Shown piece after piece: positions 1 to 5,571 of a stretch of 5,729 nucleotides of DNA. The stretch's first letter is position 1. Each line of letters begins with the position of its first letter. The DNA lies in the NCBI GenBank assembly GCA_016931365.1, contig JAFGEY010000191.1:1-5729 (forward strand). Direction: 5' to 3'. Source of the stretch: Anaerolineae bacterium. Its GTDB lineage: Bacteria > Chloroflexota > Anaerolineae > JAFGEY01. The notes beneath the pieces are model-generated. The model was not told the origin of the DNA. It saw nothing but the letters and a program-made list of their open reading frames with translations, and did no database searches. A program made the translations under genes and the position numbers.

Positions 1-270
1 CGGGACCCGGCCCAATGGGATAGCTACTGCACCCCGCCGCTCAAGGTCGCGCCGACGCCCACATCCCCCGTCGCGGACCTGCTGTGGGACGACCTACAAG
101 CCTACCTGGACTACCAGATCGCGCACCAGAGCGCGCAAGGCGCATGGGAACCAACCTGGACCTGGGGCGATGCCTACCCTGAGGCCTGGGCGCAGGCCAG
201 GCAAGAATGGCGCGGCCACCTGACCCTGCAAGCCCTGACCCGCATGCGCGCCTTTGGGCGACTGGCGTGA
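1..270 (+). CDS. C-terminal fragment of a squalene-cyclase/prenyltransferase-like alpha-toroid repeat protein (5' end outside window)
   Basis: Frame 1 is open from the left edge to a TGA at 268-270, giving the last 89 residues of a protein whose start lies upstream. The fragment is rich in Trp and aromatic residues. Residues 43-49 read QSAQGAW, which fits the Q-x(2-5)-G-x-W core of the QW motif found in squalene-hopene cyclases and related (alpha/alpha) toroid proteins. It is followed by PTWTWG (51-56), YPEAW (59-63) and EWRGHLTL (69-76), and the protein ends RAFGRLA. I recall this ending (YCTPPL, then SP, then Q-GAW-PTW-WG, then EWRG) from uncharacterised proteins annotated as prenyltransferase/squalene oxidase repeat proteins. 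The enzyme's activity, if it has one, cannot be judged because any catalytic region is outside the window. No clear terminator follows. The gap of more than 350 bases and the promoter beyond it suggest it is not part of the downstream operon. The reading frame is secure; the family call is tentative. Confidence 0.6.
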   Translation, partial: RDPAQWDSYCTPPLKVAPTPTSPVADLLWDDLQAYLDYQIAHQSAQGAWEPTWTWGDAYPEAWAQARQEWRGHLTLQALTRMRAFGRLA

Positions 271-367
271 ATAGACCCAGATTTGTGGGGTAAACTACTC
301 ACAGAGGGCGTGCCACCCGTCTATGGGCCGGGATCTTGCTTTTCCCCTAGATGTGAAAACGCGGATG

Positions 368-395
368 ATACTTGCCCAGCCGTTGCCACAAGTAT
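368..395. repeat. 7-bp inverted repeat overlapping the promoter (candidate operator)
   Basis: ATACTTG (368-374) and CAAGTAT (389-395) are perfect reverse complements separated by 14 bp, so the arm centres are 21 bp apart, about two helical turns. The left arm runs into the -35 hexamer and the right arm touches the -10 hexamer, which is where a dimeric regulator would block or remodel polymerase binding. No regulator family is identified from the sequence. A 7-bp dyad at such spacing could arise by chance in a gap this size. Confidence 0.3.
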
Positions 396-400
396 ATAAT
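372..400 (+). promoter_or_regulatory. Predicted sigma70-type promoter driving nfeD-slipin-ATPase
   Basis: TTGCCC (372-377, 4 of 6 to TTGACA) is separated by exactly 17 bp from a perfect TATAAT (395-400). Transcription would begin near 406-408. A second arrangement overlaps it: TTGCCA (383-388, 5 of 6), then 17 bp, then TGTAAA (406-411, 4 of 6). It is the best promoter I find in the gap and it points into the downstream gene cluster. It implies a leader of about 220 nt. Whether the organism's main sigma factor uses it is inferred from consensus only. Confidence 0.55.
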
Positions 401-471
401 CAAGATGTAAACGTTCATCAAGAGACAAAGAAACCGATAGCGACATTTGGCCCCTGAACACCGGCATCAAA

Positions 472-552
472 ATGCCCAGACACAGTTTACGCCGTCGTGT
501 CGGGCAACGTGCCGGGTGGCGCGTCGCTGCGCTGGTCGCCGCCATGTGCTAA
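472..552 (+). CDS. Possible 26-codon small ORF in the nfeD leader
   Basis: An ATG at 472 opens 26 codons ending in tandem stops (TAA TAA, 550-555). The peptide starts with a basic stretch (RHSLRRRVGQR, residues 3-13) and ends in a hydrophobic one (VAALVAAMC, residues 18-26), the charge pattern of a small membrane-associated peptide. I see no Shine-Dalgarno sequence ahead of the ATG, only CCGGCATCAAA. The frame stays open upstream only to 400. It could be a leader peptide whose translation affects the hairpin at 575-595, but it may equally be a chance frame in GC-rich DNA. It is recorded as a weak candidate. Confidence 0.15.
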   Translation: MPRHSLRRRVGQRAGWRVAALVAAMC

Positions 553-574
553 TAATGCTCGTCCTGGGAACACC

Positions 575-595
575 AAGCGTCGAGTGACGACGCTT
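575..595 (+). promoter_or_regulatory. Perfect 8-bp hairpin in the nfeD mRNA leader
   Basis: AAGCGTCG (575-582) and CGACGCTT (588-595) are exact reverse complements around a 5-nt loop (AGTGA). The stem ends 17 nt before the AAAGGAG ribosome binding site (613-619) and 31 nt before the ATG. The sequence after it (CATATCTACG) has no U tract, so it is not an intrinsic terminator. It could stabilise the 5' end of the message, bind a protein, or at the DNA level serve as an operator for a regulator acting downstream of the promoter. The structure is seen directly; the role is inference. Confidence 0.45.
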
Positions 596-626
596 CATAT
601 CTACGCGTGGGCAAAGGAGACAAGCA

Positions 627-1961
627 ATGAAAAAGTGCACAATGACGATTCTGTTAGCGCTGTTGTTGCTGACCAGTCTGTCTACGGCGGTTCAGGCGGA
701 CAGCAGGCCGGTAGTGACACTCCAGATCGAGGGCGTAATCAACCCGTTCTCGGCGCGCTATCTCGAACGCGGCCTGCACCTGGCGGAACAGCGCGGCGCG
801 CAGGTGGTGATCATCACCCTCGACACACCTGGCGGGTTAGAGTCGGCGATGCGCGAGATGGTGCAGGCGCTGCTCGAAGCGCCTATGCCCACGGTGGTAT
901 ATGTCACGCCGAGAGGGGCACGCGCTACCTCGGCAGGGATGTTTGTGCTGCTGGCGGCGGACGTGGCAGTAATGGCCCCAGCCACCCACGTGGGCGCCGC
1001 CCATCCTGTGTCGCTGGGCGCCGACATCAGTGACCTGATGGAGCAAAAAGCAACCAGCGACGCGGCCGCGTTGGTGCGCAGCGTGGCCACGACACGCGGG
1101 CGCAACGCCGAGTGGGCCGAGCAAGCCGTGCGAAAGAACCTCTCTGTCACTGCCGCCGAGGCGCTGGAACTGGGCGTGATTGACCTGCAGGCCGAGAACC
1201 TGGACGACCTGCTGCGCCAGTTAGACGGACGCGAGGTCGCCGGGACGACGCTGCGCACGAGCGGGGCGTCCGTGCAGGCGCAGCCGATGAACCTCAGTGA
1301 GCGGTTCTTTCACATCATCACCGAGCCAAACATCGCCTACCTGCTGCTCTCGCTGGGGACCTTGTTGCTGTTGACCGAGTTGGCAGACCCGGGCCTGAGC
1401 GTGGCGGGCATGGGCGCCATCGTCGCCTATATTGTCGCCTTTGTGGCGCTGGGCAGCCTGCCCGTGAACTGGGCCAGCATCGCGCTGTTGGCCCTTTCTG
1501 TCGTCTTTTTCGCCGTCGGTCTGCTCACCGACACCGAGGCCATCGTCTCTATCGCCGGGCTGGTACCATTTGTCCTGGGTTCACTGCTGCTCTTTGTGCC
1601 CTTTGCACCCACCTCACCGGCAACGCCGACCGTGCGGGTCAATCCCTGGTTGATCGCTGTGATGACCATCAGCATTATCGGATTCGTTTTCCTGGTGCTG
1701 CGAGCCATCCTGCTCGCCACCCGCCTGCCGCCCCAGGCGGGCGCGCAGCGGCTGATCGGACAACAGGGCGTCGCGCTAACCGATCTGACGCCAGGCGGGC
1801 AGGTGCACGTGGGATTGGAAGATTGGAGTGCAATGGCCGTAGCGGGGGAAATCCGCGCCGGCGACGTTGTGCGTGTGACCGGCATCGCCGGCGTGCGCTT
1901 GCAGGTCACCCCAACAGAAGCAGACCCTGAAGGTCTGCCACAAGTGAGTGAGGAGATATAA
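627..1961 (+). CDS. nfeD: NfeD-family membrane-bound serine protease (ClpP class)
   Basis: This 444-residue protein has the full architecture of long NfeD (NfeD1b) proteins. It begins with a signal peptide or N-terminal anchor (about residues 5-22, possible cleavage after VQA, residue 24), followed by a ClpP-like protease domain (about 28-200). A polytopic membrane region follows with hydrophobic stretches near 236-253, 257-277, 282-300, 305-327 and 341-364. A C-terminal OB-fold NfeD domain (about 372-430) ends the protein, starting RLIGQQGVALTDL. The protease domain shows DTPGG (66-70) and TSAG (101-104). Ser102 aligns with the nucleophile (Ser97), and Lys141 in MEQKATSD with the general base (Lys138), of the archaeal homologue PH1510. 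Both residues are present, so it is probably active, with its catalytic domain outside the cytoplasm. AAAGGAG (613-619) sits 7 nt before the ATG and fixes the start. In studied homologues the partner and substrate is the slipin encoded next door, which here follows after 2 nt. Confidence 0.93.
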   Translation: MKKCTMTILLALLLLTSLSTAVQADSRPVVTLQIEGVINPFSARYLERGLHLAEQRGAQVVIITLDTPGGLESAMREMVQALLEAPMPTVVYVTPRGARATSAGMFVLLAADVAVMAPATHVGAAHPVSLGADISDLMEQKATSDAAALVRSVATTRGRNAEWAEQAVRKNLSVTAAEALELGVIDLQAENLDDLLRQLDGREVAGTTLRTSGASVQAQPMNLSERFFHIITEPNIAYLLLSLGTLLLLTELADPGLSVAGMGAIVAYIVAFVALGSLPVNWASIALLALSVVFFAVGLLTDTEAIVSIAGLVPFVLGSLLLFVPFAPTSPATPTVRVNPWLIAVMTISIIGFVFLVLRAILLATRLPPQAGAQRLIGQQGVALTDLTPGGQVHVGLEDWSAMAVAGEIRAGDVVRVTGIAGVRLQVTPTEADPEGLPQVSEEI

Positions 1962-1963
1962 AA

Positions 1964-2824
1964 ATGGACCTATACATCATTGGGCTCTTGTTGCTGCTTG
2001 GGCTGGTCATCCTGTCCAAGTCCGTGCGTGTCGTGCCGGAATACCGCCGGCTGGTCATCTTTCGCATGGGACGCTGCGTAGGACCAAGAGGACCAGGGCT
2101 GATCTTTCTAATCCCGTTCATAGATCGCGGCGAGTCTGTGGACCTGCGCGAGGTCTTTTTCGACGTGCCACCGCAGACCTGCATCACCGCCGATAACGCT
2201 TCGGTCTCGATCGACTTTTTGGTCTATGACAAGGTGATCGACCCGGAGCGCAGCGTGCTAGAAGTGGAGGACTTTACCGGCGCGGCGCGCGGCCTGGCCA
2301 TCACCACGCTGCGGGCGGTGGTGGGCGCGATGGACCTAGACGACGTGCTCTCCAAGCGGGACGATATTAACCGCATCCTGCACGAGAAACTGGACGACGT
2401 CACCGACCGCTGGGGCATCCGGGTGATGGCGGTCGAGATCCGCGAGGTCGTCCCGCCCCAGGCCATTGAAGAGGCCATGACGCGCCAGATGGCTGCCGAG
2501 CGCAATCGCCGCGCCATGGTCGCCGAGGCCAATGGCAAGCGCGAGGCGGCTGTGGCTGTAGCCGAGGGCGAACGGCAGTCAATCATTCTCCAGGCTGAGG
2601 GCGACCGGCAAGCCGCCATTCTGCGCGCTGAGGGCTTTTCGCTGGCACTCAAAGAAATCCACAAGATAGCCCAAGGGGTAGACAGCAAGACAATGACGTT
2701 GCAATATATGGAAGCGCTCAAGGCACTGGGCGAGGGCGCCGCGACCAAGTTTGTGATCCCTACCGAGTTCATCAACCTGGTGCAGCCCCTGGCAGAGAGC
2801 GCCCGCCAGGCGCACCGCGAGTAG
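1964..2824 (+). CDS. Slipin (stomatin/prohibitin SPFH-domain membrane protein)
   Basis: This 286-residue protein has an N-terminal hydrophobic hairpin or anchor (about 3-18), then the SPFH/Band 7 domain (about 20-175). Stomatin-like signatures include VVPEYRRLVIFRMGR (23-37), GPRGPGLIFLIPFID (40-54), ADNASVSIDFLVYDKVIDPE (76-95), the TTLRAVVG helix (114-121), and WGIRVMAVEIREV (150-162). A charged Ala/Glu-rich coiled coil follows (about 170-232), including 11-residue repeats beginning AEG. The tail ATKFVIPTEFINLV (260-273) is the usual hydrophobic C-terminal region. Slipins oligomerise on the inner face of the membrane and organise microdomains. AGGAG (1951-1955) lies 8 nt before the ATG and inside the end of the nfeD gene, so the two are likely translationally coupled. 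In the archaeal pair PH1510/PH1511 the NfeD protease cleaves the slipin in its C-terminal hydrophobic region; the equivalent here would be around 260-273 (inference). The length is normal for the family. Confidence 0.93.
   Translation: MDLYIIGLLLLLGLVILSKSVRVVPEYRRLVIFRMGRCVGPRGPGLIFLIPFIDRGESVDLREVFFDVPPQTCITADNASVSIDFLVYDKVIDPERSVLEVEDFTGAARGLAITTLRAVVGAMDLDDVLSKRDDINRILHEKLDDVTDRWGIRVMAVEIREVVPPQAIEEAMTRQMAAERNRRAMVAEANGKREAAVAVAEGERQSIILQAEGDRQAAILRAEGFSLALKEIHKIAQGVDSKTMTLQYMEALKALGEGAATKFVIPTEFINLVQPLAESARQAHRE
2561..2635 (+). repeat. 33-base in-frame repeats coding 11-residue coiled-coil units in the slipin
   Basis: Two successive 33-base units encode AEGERQSIILQ (residues 200-210) and AEGDRQAAILR (211-221), and a third begins AEG (222-224). 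A looser related unit precedes them (AEANGKREAAVAV, 187-199). Hendecad spacing of AEG-R is typical of the stomatin/slipin C-terminal helix and forms a right-handed or straight coiled coil used in oligomerisation. The DNA copies differ at several positions, so this is an old protein-level repeat, not a recent tandem duplication. Confidence 0.6.
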
Positions 2825-2828
2825 CGGG

Positions 2829-2833
2829 AAGGA
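2829..2833 (+). promoter_or_regulatory. Ribosome binding site that sets the ATPase start at 2841
   Basis: AAGGA (2829-2833) lies 7 nt before the ATG at 2841. An in-frame TTG at 2835 would extend the protein by two residues but lies 1 nt from the AAGGA core, which is too close for initiation. The ATG at 2841 is therefore preferred, giving a protein that begins MSHDPFHTLS. Confidence 0.7.
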
Positions 2834-2840
2834 ATTGTGT

Positions 2841-5567
2841 ATGAGCCATGACCCATTTCACACGCTGAGTGTGTCAGATGCCTTGCAGCGCCTGGAAACA
2901 AGCGAGCGCGGGCTTTCGCATGCAGAGGTGCAAGAACGACTGGCCCGGTATGGCCCTAACGAGATCCAAATCGAGGAAAAAATCAGCGCGCTGGCCCTGC
3001 TGCTAGCCCAGATCAAGAATCCACTAGTCGGGGTGCTGGCCGGGGCCGCGCTGATCTCGATCGTGGCCGGCAAAACGACCGACGCTATCGTAATTGCTGT
3101 GGTTATCCTGGTTAACACGCTGATCGGCTTTTTCCAGGAATACAAGGCCGAAGAGGCATTGGAAGCGCTCAAATCACAGGCTGCGCCGGAGGCCGAAGTA
3201 TTGCGCCAGTGTCCAGAGGTGGGCGACTGTATCGAGGAGCGCGTGTCTGCCACCGCCATTGTGCCTGGCGACGTCATTTTGCTCGACGCCGGCGCCAAGG
3301 TGCCGGCCGACGCGCGGATCATCGAAGCGATCAACCTGGAAGTTGACGAGTCGATGCTCACCGGCGAGTCGCTCTCGGTGCGCAAAACCGTCGATCCGCT
3401 GCCGGCGGACATCCCCGTGGCCGAGCGCACCAACCTGACCTTTGGCAGCACCATCGTCACCCAAGGACGCGGCAAGGCCGTAATCTTTGCTACCGGTGCG
3501 CAGACGCAGATGGGCGAGATCGCCACGCTGATCCAGGAGACAGAAAAGGCCGAATCGCCCCTGCAAAAACAGACCCTCGACCTGGGTAAAAAGCTGGGCC
3601 TCTTGGCGCTAGGCGTCGCCGCGCTCACTTTGATTTTGGGACTGCTGCGCGGGCTGGTTTTACAGGACATCTTTATGTTTGCGCTGGCCTCGGCGGTGTC
3701 CTCCATTCCTGAGGGGCTACCGGCGGTGATGAGCATCACCCTGGCGGTAGGCGTTAACCGTATGGCCAAACGCAACGCCATCATCCGCCGGCTGCCGGCG
3801 GTAGACACATTGGGCGCGGCCACAGTGATCTGCACCGACAAGACCGGCACGCTCACCAGCAACCAGATGACGGTACAGCAAGTGCTGGCGGGCGGTAAGA
3901 CAATCCACGTGACCGGCGTCGGCTTTACGCCGCAGGGACACTTTGAACAGGACGGCCAGCGCTTTGATCCCACCGCTGACCCTGACGTCCGCATGGCCCT
4001 ACAAACCGGCGCGCTATGCAACGACGCTCGCCTGGTAAAGCACTATCACAAAGACTATGATTGGGAGATTCGCGGTGATCCCACCGAGGGCGCGTTCGTG
4101 GTGGCGGCGGCCAAGGCCGATTGGCACAAGGAAAAGCTGGAAGAAAGCTTTCATCGCATCGACGAAATCCCCTTTAGCTCCAAGTCCAAGTTTATGGCGA
4201 CGTTTCACAGGACACCCGAGGATAAAGTGTGGGTGCTGGTCAAGGGCGCGCCAGAGACGGTGCTAGCGTTCTGCCCACAAATCCGCGACAATGGCGCAGC
4301 GCGAGCGCTAGAGACCGAGGATCACGAGCACATTGAGGCAGAAAACCATCGCATGGCGAGCGAAGCGCTGCGGGTGCTGGGGTTGGCCTACCGCGTCATT
4401 GCGCCGGACGAGGTGGAAAAAATCAAGGAGGATCTCGAATACGGGCACGACGTGGAACTGGTCTTTGCCGGCCTGGTGGGGATGATCGACCCCCCACGCC
4501 CCGAGGTGCCCGAAGCAGTGGCGCGCTGCAAGCGCGCCGGTGTCCGCGTCATCATGGCGACCGGCGACCACCGATTGACGGGCGAAGCAATCGCGCGTGA
4601 GGTGGGCATCCTGGATGACGACGGCAAGGTGTTCACCGGTCCTCAAGTGGAGCACATGAGCGACGAGGAACTGGACGCGGTGATCGAGCAAGCGGCGGTC
4701 TTTGCCCGCGTCTCTCCAGAGCACAAACACCGCATCGTCGAATCGCTGAGCCGGCAGGGTCACATAGTGGCCATGACCGGCGACGGCGTGAACGATGCCC
4801 CGGCCTTGCAAGCGGCCGCGATCGGCGTGGCCATGGGCATCACCGGTACCGATGTGAGCAAAGAAACAGCCGATATGGTATTGACCGACGATAATTTCAG
4901 CAGCATCGTCAACGCGATCGAGCAAGGGCGTATGATTTTCCAAAACGTGCGCAAAGTGGTCAAGTACTTGCTGGCTACCAACATTGGCGAAGACCTGACC
5001 CTGTTGAGCGCGCTTGCCTTTCTGCCGGGCACTGGTCTGATCGTCACCCCGGTGCAGATACTGTGGGTCAATCTGGTCACCGACGGCGTGCTCGACATTG
5101 CGCTGGCCATGGAGCCCAAAGAAGGCGACGTGATGAATGATCCGCCGCGCAAACCCAACGCGCGCATCATCAACCAGGAAATCATGCTCAATATCCTCTA
5201 TGTGGCGCTGTTCATGGCAGCAGGCACTATATGGATGTTCACCCGCGCCAACCGCAACAGCAGCCTGCTTCGTGCGCAGACGTTAGCCTTTACCACTCTG
5301 GCCATGTTCCAAGTCTTTAACGCCATCAACTGTCGCTCGCGCACCAAATCCGCTTTCGAGTTGGGATTTTTCAAAAATCGCTATCTGCTCGGCGCAATCG
5401 TCTTGTCGATCTTGTTACAGTTGTTCGCCGAGCACGTGTCCTTTATGCAGGTGGCGCTCGGCACGGTGCCACTGAACTGGCAAGATTGGGGGCTGATTGT
5501 GCTGGTCTCGAGCAGTATCTTTATCGCCGACGAGGCGCGCAAGCTGTTCATCAAGCGGCGAAACTAG
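2841..5567 (+). CDS. P2A-type cation-transporting P-type ATPase, probably Ca2+ (PacL/SERCA-like)
   Basis: This 908-residue protein is an intact ATP-driven cation exporter of the SERCA/PacL group. Domains in order: cation-ATPase N-terminal region (5-75), M1-M2 (about 50-98), A domain with TGES (174-177), M3-M4 (about 252-303) with PEGLP (290-294), and P domain with phosphorylated Asp333 in DKTGTLT. The N domain carries DPTEG (413-417), PFSSKSK (444-450) and KGAPE (468-472). The P-domain hinge motifs are MATGD (572-576) and TGDGVNDAP (646-654), and M5-M10 run from about 705 to 897. Ion-site residues match SERCA: Glu291 (E309), Asn714 and Glu717 in M5 (N768, E771), Asn744, Thr747 and Asp748 in M6 (N796, T799, D800). 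The M8 position of E908 is Gln824. This supports Ca2+, though Mn2+, Na+ or another cation is not excluded. The A domain has an unusual CPEVGDC segment (124-130). The gene begins 16 nt after the slipin stop, consistent with one operon. No frameshift or missing catalytic residue is seen. Confidence 0.93.
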   Translation: MSHDPFHTLSVSDALQRLETSERGLSHAEVQERLARYGPNEIQIEEKISALALLLAQIKNPLVGVLAGAALISIVAGKTTDAIVIAVVILVNTLIGFFQEYKAEEALEALKSQAAPEAEVLRQCPEVGDCIEERVSATAIVPGDVILLDAGAKVPADARIIEAINLEVDESMLTGESLSVRKTVDPLPADIPVAERTNLTFGSTIVTQGRGKAVIFATGAQTQMGEIATLIQETEKAESPLQKQTLDLGKKLGLLALGVAALTLILGLLRGLVLQDIFMFALASAVSSIPEGLPAVMSITLAVGVNRMAKRNAIIRRLPAVDTLGAATVICTDKTGTLTSNQMTVQQVLAGGKTIHVTGVGFTPQGHFEQDGQRFDPTADPDVRMALQTGALCNDARLVKHYHKDYDWEIRGDPTEGAFVVAAAKADWHKEKLEESFHRIDEIPFSSKSKFMATFHRTPEDKVWVLVKGAPETVLAFCPQIRDNGAARALETEDHEHIEAENHRMASEALRVLGLAYRVIAPDEVEKIKEDLEYGHDVELVFAGLVGMIDPPRPEVPEAVARCKRAGVRVIMATGDHRLTGEAIAREVGILDDDGKVFTGPQVEHMSDEELDAVIEQAAVFARVSPEHKHRIVESLSRQGHIVAMTGDGVNDAPALQAAAIGVAMGITGTDVSKETADMVLTDDNFSSIVNAIEQGRMIFQNVRKVVKYLLATNIGEDLTLLSALAFLPGTGLIVTPVQILWVNLVTDGVLDIALAMEPKEGDVMNDPPRKPNARIINQEIMLNILYVALFMAAGTIWMFTRANRNSSLLRAQTLAFTTLAMFQVFNAINCRSRTKSAFELGFFKNRYLLGAIVLSILLQLFAEHVSFMQVALGTVPLNWQDWGLIVLVSSSIFIADEARKLFIKRRN

Positions 5568-5571
5568 CAAG

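Larger units (their letters stand above)
271..626. other. Intergenic region: promoter plus long mRNA leader
   Basis: This 356-base stretch separates the upstream cyclase-like gene from the nfeD gene. From 271 to about 360 I see no feature beyond weak GC dyads (for example CCCA/TGGG around 277-290) that lack a T tract, so no intrinsic terminator is called. Positions 340-440 are visibly richer in A and T than the flanks and hold the promoter. Positions 407-626 would form a leader of roughly 220 nt if the predicted promoter is used. That leader contains a small open frame (472-552), an 8-bp hairpin (575-595) and the Shine-Dalgarno sequence of the nfeD gene (613-619). I recognise no tRNA, known riboswitch or insertion sequence end. 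Confidence 0.6.

Noticed and set aside
271..355. Possible terminator after the cyclase-like gene
   Set aside because: Only 4-bp GC dyads are present (CCCA/TGGG near 277-290, GGGA/TCCC near 330-347), and neither is followed by a convincing T tract.
399..423. Direct repeat ATCAAGA (399-405 and 417-423) just after the promoter
   Set aside because: A 7-base repeat with 18-bp spacing is expected by chance, and the spacing does not fit a whole number of helical turns.
321..545. 74-codon frame on the - strand through the promoter and leader region
   Set aside because: It has no Shine-Dalgarno support and no recognisable motif. It runs antisense through a strong + strand promoter and leader, and looks like a chance frame in GC-rich DNA.
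551..556. AATAAT as a second -10 element close to nfeD
   Set aside because: It matches 5 of 6 bases, but no acceptable -35 hexamer lies 16-18 bp upstream in the GC-rich sequence.
497..1033. 178-codon + strand frame overlapping the start of nfeD
   Set aside because: Within the overlap it is an out-of-frame reading of the nfeD gene, Arg/Gly/Pro-rich as expected for a shadow frame, and the nfeD frame has clear domain motifs.
2835..2840. TTG start for the ATPase two codons upstream of the ATG
   Set aside because: It lies 1 nt from the AAGGA core of the ribosome binding site, whereas the ATG at 2841 has ideal 7-nt spacing.
2858..4021. 387-codon frame on the - strand inside the ATPase gene
   Set aside because: It is antisense to conserved ATPase motifs, with Ser/Arg/Thr-rich composition and no domain. 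The sense frame explains the sequence fully.
4308..4943. 211-codon frame on the - strand inside the ATPase gene
   Set aside because: It is antisense to the N and P domains including TGDGVNDAP. Its His/Arg-rich composition is typical of a shadow frame.
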